Source of the DNA: Mycolicibacterium boenickei
GTDB lineage: Bacteria; Actinomycetota; Actinomycetes; Mycobacteriales; Mycobacteriaceae
Assembly (NCBI RefSeq): GCF_010731295.1
Contig: NZ_AP022579.1
Location: 5,518,001-5,582,000, forward strand
Direction of reading: 5' to 3'
DNA: 64,000 bases
Part shown: positions 1 to 8,297 of the stretch, piece after piece
Layout: the number at the start of each line of letters is the position of its first letter
Numbering within the stretch: position 1 is the stretch's first letter
The notes under the pieces: model-generated
What the model was told of the DNA's origin: nothing
Databases searched by the model: none
What the model saw: only the letters and a program-made list of their open reading frames with translations
Made by a program: the position numbers and the translations under genes

Positions 1-422
1 CGCAGCAGTCCGCCACCGCCGGCCACCAGACCACGCTTGACCTCGGGAATGCCGAACTTGGCGACCTTGGAGGCGACCACCAGATCGGTCGCCAGCACCA
101 ACTCGGTCCCGCCGGCGAGCGCGAACCCTTCGACGGCGGCGATCAGCGGCTTGCGCGGCGGGCGCTCGGTGAATCCCGCCCCGCGACCAGGAACGTACGG
201 CAGCTCACCCGAAGCGAACGCCTTGAGGTCCATCCCGGCACAGAAGTTTCCACCCGCACCGGTGAGAACGGCCACCGACAGCTCGGGGGTGTCATCGAGT
301 TCGTCCATGGCTTCGGCGAGCCCTTGCACCACCGCAAGGTTGAACGCATTGCGCGCTTCCGGACGATTGATCGTGATGACGAGCGTGCGACCCCGACGCT
401 CCCGCAAAACTACTTCCGACAC
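1..422 (-). CDS. enoyl-CoA hydratase/isomerase (crotonase), 3' end cut by window
   Basis: Leftward partial gene; about 140 N-terminal residues are visible. They read as a crotonase: N-terminal TLVITINRPEARNAF, first oxyanion-hole motif CAGMDLKAF (about 61-69), second motif ALAGGTELVLA (about 101-111) and GIPEVKRGL (124-132). Glu107 and Glu127 fall where the two catalytic glutamates of enoyl-CoA hydratase lie, so a true hydratase is likely. I chose GTG at 422 because AAGGGG lies about 7 bases upstream; TTG at 425 is the alternative. It is divergent from the TetR gene at 702, which may control it. It presumably hydrates 2-enoyl-CoA in the cytoplasm during acyl-CoA degradation. Confidence 0.85.
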   Translation of the reverse strand, partial: MSEVVLRERRGRTLVITINRPEARNAFNLAVVQGLAEAMDELDDTPELSVAVLTGAGGNFCAGMDLKAFASGELPYVPGRGAGFTERPPRKPLIAAVEGFALAGGTELVLATDLVVASKVAKFGIPEVKRGLVAGGGGLL

Positions 423-701
423 CAAATGCCCCTTCGCTATGCGCAGCCCGATACCCCGGAAAAGCCTACTATAGGTATTACAGTACAAAGACGGCGCCCC
501 GCGGTACACGCTCGAGCGACGCCTCGGCGCGAGTGGCGGAAGGCCACCACGGAAGGGCTACCGGTAAGGTTGACAGCGACAAGACCCCGCGACACGCGCG
601 CATAGGCGCAGTTCAGGTGGCGGCCGGCGGTAAATTCACCTGCGATTGAGCCGCGGCACAGGGACGACTTGAACAGAATCTATTCGATGGAGGTGCCCGC
701 A
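423..701. promoter_or_regulatory. divergent intergenic region, crotonase / TetR
   Basis: This 279-base gap separates two divergent starts. The only AT-richer part is about 465-490 (TACTATAGGTATTACAGTAC), which contains short TAC/GTA dyads around CTATAG and would suit a promoter with a TetR operator. The remainder is GC-rich and I see no convincing gene in it. The operator reading is inference. Confidence 0.35.
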
Positions 702-1451
702 GTGGCAAAGCAGCCGACCGCTGAGAAACGTCAACGGCGCGAACGTGGGTCCATCAATCCTGACGACATCATCGCCGGCGCTTTCGAACTCGCCGAGCAG
801 GTGTCGATCGACAACCTCAGCATGCCGCTGCTCGGCAAACATCTCGGCGTCGGTGTCACGAGCATCTACTGGTACTTCCGCAAGAAGGACGATCTGCTCA
901 ACGCGATGACCGACCGCGCACTGCGCCAGTTCGTCGTCGCCACCCCCTATGTGGAGGCCAAGGACTGGCGTGAGTCACTGGCCAACCACGCCAGGACCAT
1001 GCGAAAAGCCTTCATGGGTAACCCGATCCTGTGTGATCTCATTCTCATTCGGTCGGCACTGAGTCCCCGGGCCGCACGCCTGGGGGTGCAGGAGATGGAG
1101 ACCGCGATCTCCGGGCTGGTCGAGGCCGGGCTGTCGGTCGAGGACGCCTTCGACACGTATTCGGCCGTGTCCGTACACGTCCGCGGGTCGGTTGTGCTGC
1201 ACCGTCTGTATGAGAAGAACCGGGCCAACGACAACGCCCCCGGCGACTACGAAGAGACCATGGTGATCGACCCCGAGATCACCCCGCTGCTGGCCCAGGT
1301 CACCAGCGAGGGACACCGCATCGGGGCGGCCGACGAGAAGAACTTCGAGTACGGCCTCGAATGCATCCTCGACCACGCAGCGGCCCGGATCGAGGCCAAC
1401 ACCGGTAAGGCGAAGAAGACGCCCGCCCGGCGCAAGGCCGCGGCCAGCTGA
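702..1451 (+). CDS. TetR family transcriptional regulator
   Basis: 249 residues. The N-terminal DNA-binding region contains INPDDIIAGAFELAEQ followed by the helix-turn-helix stretch MPLLGKHLGVGVTSIYWYF and RKKDDLLNAM, a classic TetR signature. The rest is a helical ligand-binding domain, and the C-terminus is Lys/Arg/Ala-rich (KAKKTPARRKAAA), as in many mycobacterial proteins. I chose GTG at 702 because GGAGG at 689-693 stands 8 bases upstream; ATG at 687 has nothing comparable. It is divergent from a crotonase and convergent with a thiolase, so a local acyl-CoA metabolism regulator is the simplest reading. The ligand is unknown. Confidence 0.85.
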   Translation: MAKQPTAEKRQRRERGSINPDDIIAGAFELAEQVSIDNLSMPLLGKHLGVGVTSIYWYFRKKDDLLNAMTDRALRQFVVATPYVEAKDWRESLANHARTMRKAFMGNPILCDLILIRSALSPRAARLGVQEMETAISGLVEAGLSVEDAFDTYSAVSVHVRGSVVLHRLYEKNRANDNAPGDYEETMVIDPEITPLLAQVTSEGHRIGAADEKNFEYGLECILDHAAARIEANTGKAKKTPARRKAAAS

Positions 1452-1502
1452 CTCTGCGTCCACGGCGCATCCTTCTCGGATACTCGCGCCGGGGACGCAG
1501 AG
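1452..1502. terminator. bidirectional hairpin terminator between convergent genes
   Basis: CTCTGCGTCC (1452-1461) pairs with GGACGCAGAG (1493-1502), and the inner CGGCGC (1463-1468) pairs with GCGCCG (1486-1491). It lies between the TetR stop (1451) and the thiolase stop (1514), where a shared terminator is expected. There is no U-tract, as is usual in mycobacteria. Confidence 0.7.
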
Positions 1503-1513
1503 CCGACCATCGT

Positions 1514-2695
1514 CTAGACCTCGATGACCAGGCCGCCGCCCTGACCGCCACCAGCGCACATCGCGGCCACGCCGATACCGCCACCGCGACGCTGCAGTTC
1601 GTAGATCAGCGTGGTGACCATGCGTGCACCGGACGCCGAGATCGGGTGGCCAAGGCTGCATCCGCTGCCGGAGAAGTTCACCAGCTCCTCGTCGATGCCG
1701 TACTTGCGCACCGCGGCGATCGGCACCGAGGCGAAGGCCTCGTTGATCTCCCACAGCGCGACATCCGACGGCTTGAGCCCGGCGCGGTCCAAGACCTTGC
1801 CGATCACCTCGACGCCGCCGAGGCCGGTGTCACGCGCGGCGACGCCGACCGCACCCCAGGCCCTGACCTTGGCCATCACGTTGAGATTCTCCGCGGCCGC
1901 ATAGTCGTCGCCGACCAGGGCGACAGCAGCGGCAGCGTCGTTGGTGCCGCTGCTGTTGCCCGCGGTGATGGAGAATCCTTCGATCTCCGGGTGCAGGACC
2001 TTGAGTTCGGCGAGCTTCTCCGCGGTGGTGCCGCGGCGCGGGTGCTCGTCGACGCTGAACTCGATGACTGAGCCATCGGGTTGGCTGACCTTCAGTGGCA
2101 CGATCTCGTCGAGGAACTTGCCCGCGTCGATCGCGGCGATGGCCCGCTGGTGCGACCGCGCGGCCCAGGCATCCATGTCCTCACGGGTGATCCCGGCCGC
2201 TTGCGCGGTGTTCCAGCCGACCGTGATCGACATGTCGCGCATCGGCGCATCCGGGGTCTCGACGTGCGTCGGCGTCATCCAGGGCTCGATGAACTCGATC
2301 TCGGGACCGAATCCCGGAACCCGCCACTTCATCAGTGGCGACGACGACAGGGACTGCACACCGCCGGCCACCAGGACCCGCTCCATGCCGGAGCCGATCT
2401 GGGCCGACGCGTTGCCGATCGCGGTGAGCGATCCCGCGCAGTGCCGGTTGACGGCCTGACCGGGTACCGACTGCCAGCCCAGCGCATCGGCTGCGTAGCG
2501 CGCGATATCGCCGCCGCCGTAGTTGGATTCGGCGAAGATCAGATCGTCGATGGCCTCCGGGGCGATGCCCGCGCGGCGCACGACCTCGGGCAGCACCGTG
2601 GTGATCAGGGTTTCCGGCGGGGTGTTGACCAGCGTTCCCTTGAAGGAGCGGCCGATCGCGGTGCGGGCAGCGCCCACGATGACGGGTGTTGGCAT
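1514..2695 (-). CDS. acetyl-CoA acetyltransferase (thiolase)
   Basis: 393 residues, normal thiolase length. Nucleophilic Cys86 lies in NRHCAGSLTAI, the Asn-Glu-Ala-Phe motif is in WEINEAFASVP, the catalytic His is in SLGHPISASGARM, and the second Cys380 is in MCAGGGQGGG. All four elements of a degradative or biosynthetic thiolase are present. It probably cleaves 3-ketoacyl-CoA to acetyl- or propionyl-CoA in the cytoplasm. It starts at ATG 2695, preceded on its own strand by GGTGG. The gene upstream on the same strand (crotonase, stop 2748) is 52 bases away across an AT-richer gap, so it may be co-transcribed or have its own promoter. Confidence 0.9.
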   Translation of the reverse strand: MPTPVIVGAARTAIGRSFKGTLVNTPPETLITTVLPEVVRRAGIAPEAIDDLIFAESNYGGGDIARYAADALGWQSVPGQAVNRHCAGSLTAIGNASAQIGSGMERVLVAGGVQSLSSSPLMKWRVPGFGPEIEFIEPWMTPTHVETPDAPMRDMSITVGWNTAQAAGITREDMDAWAARSHQRAIAAIDAGKFLDEIVPLKVSQPDGSVIEFSVDEHPRRGTTAEKLAELKVLHPEIEGFSITAGNSSGTNDAAAAVALVGDDYAAAENLNVMAKVRAWGAVGVAARDTGLGGVEVIGKVLDRAGLKPSDVALWEINEAFASVPIAAVRKYGIDEELVNFSGSGCSLGHPISASGARMVTTLIYELQRRGGGIGVAAMCAGGGQGGGLVIEV

Positions 2696-2747
2696 GGATC
2701 CACCTTTACGCTATGTCGAGTTTATGTAACGGTATCAGGACGGGCTT

Positions 2748-3617
2748 CTACTGCGGTTCGGGGACGTGGAAATGTTCGTCGCGCAGCCGGAACGCTTCCT
2801 TCGTGCCATGTTGAGCGCGGGTCTTGACGAAGTTGAACTCACCCGGCGAGAACTGCAGGTTGGTGCCGTAGGCGTGGAAGATGTAACTCGCCACCTCCTC
2901 GCCCTGATAGGCCTGACTCTGCTCGACCAGCCGGAATGCCTCCTTGGCGATCACCACGCCGTCGGCCGGCATCTTGGCCGCCTTGGCGGCCCAGTACTGC
3001 GCGCGGGCCGTCACCTGATCGGCGTCACACGTGTCGGTGAAGATGCCGAGGTGCTCGATCGAGCCGGCCTCGACGATGTCCCCCGTCAGCAGCATCCGCC
3101 GGGCCAGCACCGGCCCGAGACGGTGGAAGAACATGTGCAGGCTGCCCAGCGCCGGACCGAGGAACCGGGTGGCCGGCATCCCGATCTTGGTATCGCGGGC
3201 GATCACCGAGATATCCGTCATCAACGCCATCTCGAAGCCACCGCCGAGTGCGTAGCCACTGATCTCCCCCACGGTGACCTTCGGGAAACCCATGAAGTTG
3301 TGATAGAAGCCAAACGACTTGCGGTCCACGGTAAGTCGGCGTCGCTGGCTGGGACGTGACTTCTTCTGCGCTTCGGGCGCTTCTGCCCCATACCAACCGT
3401 AGGCGTTGTTCATGTCCGCCCCGGTGCTGAACACCCCCTCGGCGCCACGCAGCAGCACCACGGTGAGGTCGTCGTCCTCGGCCACGATGTCGAGGTAGCG
3501 GGCGATCTCGTCGCGCATGGCCGCGTCGTAGGAGTTGCGCTGCTTCGGATTGTTCAGCGTGATGGTGGCGATGCGGTGATCCGCATCGACCTCGAACAGC
3601 ACCCGGTCATCTGTCAT
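2748..3617 (-). CDS. enoyl-CoA hydratase/isomerase family protein
   Basis: 289 residues. Crotonase motifs are VFSTGADMNNAYGW (62-75) and GYALGGGFEMALM (121-133). Glu129 occupies the first catalytic position, but the second motif reads GMPATRFLGPALG, placing Ala149 where hydratases carry their second Glu. Loss of one Glu is common in crotonases with isomerase or C-C bond activities, so the precise reaction is uncertain. Its start overlaps the stop of the upstream GntR gene by 11 bases, which suggests translational coupling and makes it a likely member of that regulon. Confidence 0.85.
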   Translation of the reverse strand: MTDDRVLFEVDADHRIATITLNNPKQRNSYDAAMRDEIARYLDIVAEDDDLTVVLLRGAEGVFSTGADMNNAYGWYGAEAPEAQKKSRPSQRRRLTVDRKSFGFYHNFMGFPKVTVGEISGYALGGGFEMALMTDISVIARDTKIGMPATRFLGPALGSLHMFFHRLGPVLARRMLLTGDIVEAGSIEHLGIFTDTCDADQVTARAQYWAAKAAKMPADGVVIAKEAFRLVEQSQAYQGEEVASYIFHAYGTNLQFSPGEFNFVKTRAQHGTKEAFRLRDEHFHVPEPQ

Positions 3618-4380
3618 GCGAAATCAACCTCGCTTCAATGGTTTTGTCGTTGCCTGCGGCCAACGTGGTGCGCCGCGCGGCGGAGAGATGGTCGCCGGCG
3701 AGCCTGGTCGCCCGGGCGGTGTTGCCGTCGGCGATCGCGTCCACCAGGCGCTGGTGATCCCGCAGCGCGGCCCGCATGGTCGACGCCGACATCCCCGCCT
3801 CGCCTTCACCGGTCCACACCCCCGACTCGTGCGTCGACCAGATCAGTTCCAGCGAGCCGATCAGCAAGATCATCGGCTCATTGCCGCACCGGGACACCAG
3901 CGCCTCGTGGAATCGCCGGGCGTTGGGGACATACTGCGAGGCGTCGTCGAAGTTCGCTGTCTGACAGTCGATCTCCGCCTGAAGATAGGGCACCACCTCG
4001 GTGGCGCGGTCCGCGCGGGCGGCGCACATGCCCGCACAGATCGGCTCCAGGTGCAGCAGGGCCTCGCTGACATCCGCCGGCGTGGCGGCACGGGCCTGCA
4101 GCACCATGCCGATCATGTGGGCGGTGCGCTCCGCCGAGGGCATCTGCACCACCGCCCCGCCGACGTTTCCGCGGCGCACCGAGATCAGCCCGTCGGTCTC
4201 CAGCAGATGGATCGCCTCACGCAACGCGGGCGGACTCACCCCGAACTCCTGGAACAGGCTCTCCTGCGTGGGCAGGATGTCCCCTTCGCGCAGCCGGCCG
4301 GACAGGATGTCGTCGCGCAGTTTCGACGCGACGATGTCGGCAACCCGGGGCTGCCGGATGCGCCGGGCGCGTCCTTCCAT
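3607..4380 (-). CDS. GntR family regulator, FadR/FCD type
   Basis: 257 residues from ATG 4380, chosen because AAGGAAAGG lies just upstream. A longer in-frame reading to 4524 runs through the divergent promoter and is rejected. The N-terminal winged helix is typical GntR: VADIVASKLRDDILSGRLREGDILPT followed by SLFQEFGVSPPALREAIHLLETDGLISVRRG. The C-terminal part is all-helical FCD-type, with Asp/His ligands expected (for example RRFHEALV and RDHQRLVDAI). It sits between the leftward crotonase it overlaps and the rightward crotonase-ligase operon. It probably represses both until an acyl-CoA or acid ligand binds. Confidence 0.88.
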   Translation of the reverse strand: MEGRARRIRQPRVADIVASKLRDDILSGRLREGDILPTQESLFQEFGVSPPALREAIHLLETDGLISVRRGNVGGAVVQMPSAERTAHMIGMVLQARAATPADVSEALLHLEPICAGMCAARADRATEVVPYLQAEIDCQTANFDDASQYVPNARRFHEALVSRCGNEPMILLIGSLELIWSTHESGVWTGEGEAGMSASTMRAALRDHQRLVDAIADGNTARATRLAGDHLSAARRTTLAAGNDKTIEARLISHDR

Positions 4381-4400
4381 CGACGACCTTTCCTTGCTAA

Positions 4401-4410
4401 CTTGTACAAG
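4401..4410. promoter_or_regulatory. candidate GntR operator, CTTGTACAAG
   Basis: A perfect 10-base palindrome, 20 bases upstream of the GntR start and 62 upstream of the crotonase at 4472. FadR-subfamily regulators bind short dyads with a GT...AC core, which fits. Autoregulation and control of the rightward operon are inferred. Confidence 0.5.
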
Positions 4411-4428
4411 ATAGTAACCGCATCGCCT

Positions 4429-4449
4429 ACTGTATGGGCAACTGTATGG
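4429..4449. repeat. direct repeat ACTGTATGG x2 in the divergent promoter
   Basis: ACTGTATGG occurs at 4429-4437 and 4441-4449, a 12-base periodicity, between the palindrome at 4401 and the start of the crotonase operon. It could be activator half-sites or part of the -10 region. No family is assigned. Confidence 0.4.
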
Positions 4450-4471
4450 ATTGGGAAAGGCTGGAATCCAG

Positions 4472-5266
4472 GTGAGTGACGGTTCGGTGACCACGTCCCG
4501 CGCGGACTCAACACTGTGCATCACCCTCGACCGGCCGTCGCGGCGTAACTCGTTGAGCCACCAGATGATCGACGATCTGGTCGACGTCCTGACCGCCGCC
4601 GCCTATGACGACTCGCTGCGGGCCATCGCCCTCACCGGGACCGGTGAGGACTTCTGCACCGGGGCCGACTGGGTCGCCACCAACGATTCAGGCCGACGCC
4701 CGCGTACCGGCGACCTGGTGCGGCGGATCCCGCACACCGCACACCGCGTCATCGAACTCGTCAGCACCATCCAGCTGCCGGTGGTGTGCGCAGTCCGGGG
4801 CTGGGCGGTGGGACTGGGCTGCAACCTCGCCCTCGCCGCCGACTTCACCATCGCCGACAGCGGGGCGACATTCTGGGAGCCGTTCATGAGCCGCGGGTTC
4901 ACCCCCGACTCCGGAGCGACCTGGCTGCTGCCCCGCCTGGCCGGGGTGGCCCGGGCCAAGCGGATGCTGCTGCTCGGCGAGAAGGTCACCGGATCCCAGG
5001 CTGCCGACTGGGGGCTGATCCACGATGCGGTTGCCGCAGACGAAGTGGACACCGCGGTCGACTCGCTGCTGGCGCGGCTGGCCGCCGGACCGACCGTCGC
5101 GATCGGGCTGGCCAAACAGGCCATCGCCTACGGCCAGCACGCCACCCTGTCGCAATCCCTCAACCAGGAGCTGTCCAATCTGGAACTCTCCTGCCGCACC
5201 GCCGATTTCAAAGAGGGCCTGGCCGCGTTCCGGGAACGCCGCGACCCGGACTTCCAAGGCCGTTGA
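4472..5266 (+). CDS. enoyl-CoA hydratase/isomerase family protein
   Basis: 264 residues from GTG 4472, with GGAAAGG at 4454-4460; TTG 4451 is an in-frame alternative. Motifs are DFCTGADWVA and GWAVGLGCNLALAADF. The usual first Glu is replaced by Asn (GCNLAL). The later motif WEPFMSRGFTPDSGAT ends in Pro-Asp, the arrangement of PaaG-like isomerases, where Asp is the base. An isomerase role is therefore more likely than simple hydration. It is the first gene of a rightward operon that continues through six more genes to 12045 with gaps of 9 bases or fewer. Confidence 0.85.
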   Translation: MSDGSVTTSRADSTLCITLDRPSRRNSLSHQMIDDLVDVLTAAAYDDSLRAIALTGTGEDFCTGADWVATNDSGRRPRTGDLVRRIPHTAHRVIELVSTIQLPVVCAVRGWAVGLGCNLALAADFTIADSGATFWEPFMSRGFTPDSGATWLLPRLAGVARAKRMLLLGEKVTGSQAADWGLIHDAVAADEVDTAVDSLLARLAAGPTVAIGLAKQAIAYGQHATLSQSLNQELSNLELSCRTADFKEGLAAFRERRDPDFQGR

Positions 5267-5275
5267 AAGGTATCC

Positions 5276-6076
5276 ATGTACGACACCATCAAGTACGAGG
5301 TGGACGACCACAAGGCCACCATCACGTTGAACCGGCCCGACGCGCTCAATGCGCTGTCGCCACACATGATCACCGAGTTGCGGGCCGCCTACGCCGCAGC
5401 GGAGAACGACGACAACGTCTGGCTGATGATCGTCACCGCCACCGGCCGGGCGTTCTGCACCGGCGCCGACGTCAAGGAAATCCCCGGCGACGGAAAGGTC
5501 GTCAACGAGCGGCCCTACCTGTCCACCTACGAACAGTGGGAGGCTCCGCAGGAGGGCACCCCGCCGTTCCGCAGCATGGCCAAGCCCGTCGTGGTGGCGA
5601 TCAACGGAATCTGTTGCGGCGCCGGCCTGGACTGGGTCACCACCGGTGACATCGTGATCGCCTCGGACCAGGCGACGTTCTTCGACCCGCATGTCAGCAT
5701 CGGCCTGGTGGCCGCCCGCGAGATGGTGAGATTGGCCCGCGCACTCCCCCGATCAGTGGCGTTGCGCATGGCGTTGATGGGCAAGCACGAACGCATGACG
5801 GTCGAGCGCGCCTACGAGCTCGGGCTGATCACCGAGATCGTCGAGCACGACAAGCTGTTGGAGCGGGCCCACGAGATCGCCGACACCGTGTGTCTCAACG
5901 CCCCACTGGCGGTCCGCGGAACCCGACTGGCCATTCACAAGACGCTCGATCTGCCGTTGCACGAGGGCGAGATCCTGGCCGAGACGTTCCGCGAGCGCGT
6001 GGTGCGCACCGAGGATGCCCTCGAAGGACCGCGGGCGTTCGTCGAGAAGCGCAAGCCCAACTGGCAGGCCAGGTAA
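5276..6076 (+). CDS. enoyl-CoA hydratase/isomerase family protein
   Basis: 266 residues. Oxyanion motifs are FCTGADVKEI and NGICCGAGLDWVTTGD. The first catalytic Glu position holds Asp (GLDWV), and the downstream motif FDPHVSIGLVAAREM lacks the second Glu. A GAAAGG ribosome-binding site overlaps the upstream stop, 9 bases before the ATG. The closest relative in the window is the next gene, which shares FFDxHVSxGLVxA and the MALMGxxER stretch; the pair probably arose by duplication. They may form a heteromeric hydratase or act on sequential intermediates. The substrate is unknown. Confidence 0.85.
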   Translation: MYDTIKYEVDDHKATITLNRPDALNALSPHMITELRAAYAAAENDDNVWLMIVTATGRAFCTGADVKEIPGDGKVVNERPYLSTYEQWEAPQEGTPPFRSMAKPVVVAINGICCGAGLDWVTTGDIVIASDQATFFDPHVSIGLVAAREMVRLARALPRSVALRMALMGKHERMTVERAYELGLITEIVEHDKLLERAHEIADTVCLNAPLAVRGTRLAIHKTLDLPLHEGEILAETFRERVVRTEDALEGPRAFVEKRKPNWQAR

Positions 6077-6849
6077 TGGAAACACTTCTCCTCGATTTCG
6101 ACCATCAGTCAAAGGTCGCCACGGTCACGCTGAACCGGCCCGAAGCGCTGAACTCGTTCAACCGTGCGATGTGCAACGAGATGCGCGATGCGTGGCACGC
6201 CATCAAAGATGACGAAGGCATCAACGCCGTGGTGCTTCGGGCGGCCGGCGACCGCGCATTCAGCGCCGGGCTGGACGTGAAATCCAGCTATGGCCAGCCC
6301 GAGATCGTCTGGAACCACGAGGATCCCGGGGAGTTGCTGAGCCCGAAGTGGCAGAAGCTGTGGAAGCCCGTGGTGTGTGCCGTGCAAGGTATGTGCACAG
6401 CCGGCGCGCTGTATTTCGTCAACGAAGCCGATGTGGTGATCTGCTCGCAGGAGGCCACGTTCTTCGACTCCCATGTCAGCGCCGGGTTGGTGTCGGCACT
6501 GGAGCCGATCGGCCTGATGCGCCGGGTCGGGCTCGGCGACACCTTGCGGATGGCGTTGATGGGCAACGACGAACGCGTCGGCGCCGAGACCGCACTGCGG
6601 ATCGGATTGGTCACCGAGGTGGTGGCCAGAGACCAGTTGTGGGACCGGGCGCACGAGATCGCCGCCTCCATCGCCGCCAAGCCGCCGACCGCGACGCAGG
6701 GGACCGTGAAGGCGATCTGGGAATCGCTGGACAAGCCGTACCGGGCCGCCATGGACCAGGGCCTCATCTACACCCGGCTTGGCAACCCGATCGCCAAAGC
6801 CGAACTGGCCGAGCACCCGCTACCCAAGACAACACCGCGGATCCGCTGA
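6076..6849 (+). CDS. enoyl-CoA hydratase/isomerase family protein
   Basis: 257 residues. ATG 6076 overlaps the previous TAA by one base (TAATG), which fixes the start. It carries the crotonase motifs FSAGLDVKSSYG and GMCTAGALYFVNEADVV. Neither usual catalytic Glu is obvious: ALYFV replaces the CELAL-type motif, and FDSHVSAGLVSALEPIG lacks the second one. It resembles the preceding gene along its whole length and its stop overlaps the next start (TGATG). A role in the same multi-step acyl-CoA pathway is inferred. Confidence 0.85.
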   Translation: METLLLDFDHQSKVATVTLNRPEALNSFNRAMCNEMRDAWHAIKDDEGINAVVLRAAGDRAFSAGLDVKSSYGQPEIVWNHEDPGELLSPKWQKLWKPVVCAVQGMCTAGALYFVNEADVVICSQEATFFDSHVSAGLVSALEPIGLMRRVGLGDTLRMALMGNDERVGAETALRIGLVTEVVARDQLWDRAHEIAASIAAKPPTATQGTVKAIWESLDKPYRAAMDQGLIYTRLGNPIAKAELAEHPLPKTTPRIR

Positions 6850-8297
6850 TGGCCCATCCCCTTTCGCGACGCATCGACGACGTGCTCGATCTGGACCCGA
6901 CCGCGAACGCCATCGAATACGAAGGCCAGTGGCACACCTGGAGCCAAGTCGCCGCATTGGCGCGGCGTATCGGCACGGTGGCTTCCGGTACCCGGGTCGG
7001 CATCATGCTGCGCAATCAGCCCGCACACGTGGCGGCGCTGCTCGGTGTGCTGGCGGCCGGCGGCACTGTCGTCGTGATCAACCCATCCCGCGGCGCCGAG
7101 CGCACCCGCGCCGACATCGAAACCCTGCGCCTACCGGTACTCGTCGGCCTGGCCGAGGACATCGCCGCCCTGGCGTCCCCTTCGCCCTCGACGACGACGG
7201 TGACGATCCGCGATCTCGACACCCCACCCGAGATACGGTTCGCCCAAAGCCCGGCTGAGGCTGTCGTCCGGCCAGGTGTGGCGGTGTGGATGCTGACCAG
7301 CGGTACCACCGGACCGCCCAAACGCGTGGACCTGACCTACGACATGCTGGCGCGCAGCGTCATCGGCCGGGATCCCGAAAGTTGCCCGGCACCAGCTGAA
7401 CTGCGGCGCGGTGTGGCGATCGTCAACTCGCCGCTGGTACACGTCGGCGGCGTGTTCCGGGTGTTGTTGTGCGTCGCCGAGGCCCGGCCGTTCGTGCTGC
7501 TGCCCAAGTTCGAGCTGACGCGCTGGGCCGATGCCGTGCGCGAACACCAGCCACGCGCGGTGTCACTGGTCCCGGCCGCCCTGCGCACGGTGCTGCACTC
7601 CGATCTCACGCGCGACGACCTCGCCGGCGTCCGTGTGGTCACCTCCGGCACCGCACCGCTGTCCGCTGACGACGCCGACGCCTTCACCGAGAAGTTCGGC
7701 ATCCCGGTACTCACGTCCTATGCCGCGACCGAGTTCGGCGGTGGCGTGGCCGGCTGGACCCTGGCTGATCACCAGAAGTACTGGAAAGCCAAGCGCGGCA
7801 GCGTGGGCCGGGCCAATGCGGGAGCCCGGCTGCGGGTGGTCGATGAGGACGGCAATGCGCTCGGCCCGGACGAGAAAGGCTTGCTGGAGGTCAAGCCGGC
7901 ACAGTTCGACGCCGACGCGGACTGGTTGCGCACCACCGACCTGGCCCGGATCGACGCCGACGGATTCGTCTGGATCCTCGGCCGCGCCGACCAGGCCATC
8001 ATCCGCGGCGGATTCAAGGTGATGCCCGACGATGTCCGCACCGCCCTCGAGAGCCATCCGGCGGTGCGCGGTGCGGCCGTGATCGGTATGCCCGATGAGC
8101 GATTGGGCGAGACACCCGTTGCGATGGTGGAGCTGCACAGCACCGCGACCGTCGACGGTCTGCTCGAATACCTGGGCGGCCGGCTGGCCCGCTACGAGAT
8201 CCCCACCGAGATCGTCCTGGTCGAGACGATTCCGCGGACACCTTCGGGGAAGGCCGATCTCGGCGCCGTACGGGACCATTTCGCCTCGCGTGTCTGA
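6849..8297 (+). CDS. AMP-dependent acyl-CoA synthetase/ligase (FadD-like)
   Basis: 482 residues from ATG 6849, which overlaps the upstream TGA. It is an ANL-superfamily enzyme. The phosphate-binding motif TSGTTGPPKR is at 150-159, the adenine motif is in YAATEFGGG, the hinge/aspartate motif is RTTDLARIDADGF, and the catalytic lysine is K468 in TPSGK. It is shorter than most FadD proteins (about 500-560). It resembles the ligase at 19283 (PPKR instead of PKG, ATEF instead of xTE). It should activate a carboxylic acid to its CoA thioester via an acyl-AMP. The adjacent crotonases suggest it feeds them. Confidence 0.9.
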   Translation: MAHPLSRRIDDVLDLDPTANAIEYEGQWHTWSQVAALARRIGTVASGTRVGIMLRNQPAHVAALLGVLAAGGTVVVINPSRGAERTRADIETLRLPVLVGLAEDIAALASPSPSTTTVTIRDLDTPPEIRFAQSPAEAVVRPGVAVWMLTSGTTGPPKRVDLTYDMLARSVIGRDPESCPAPAELRRGVAIVNSPLVHVGGVFRVLLCVAEARPFVLLPKFELTRWADAVREHQPRAVSLVPAALRTVLHSDLTRDDLAGVRVVTSGTAPLSADDADAFTEKFGIPVLTSYAATEFGGGVAGWTLADHQKYWKAKRGSVGRANAGARLRVVDEDGNALGPDEKGLLEVKPAQFDADADWLRTTDLARIDADGFVWILGRADQAIIRGGFKVMPDDVRTALESHPAVRGAAVIGMPDERLGETPVAMVELHSTATVDGLLEYLGGRLARYEIPTEIVLVETIPRTPSGKADLGAVRDHFASRV

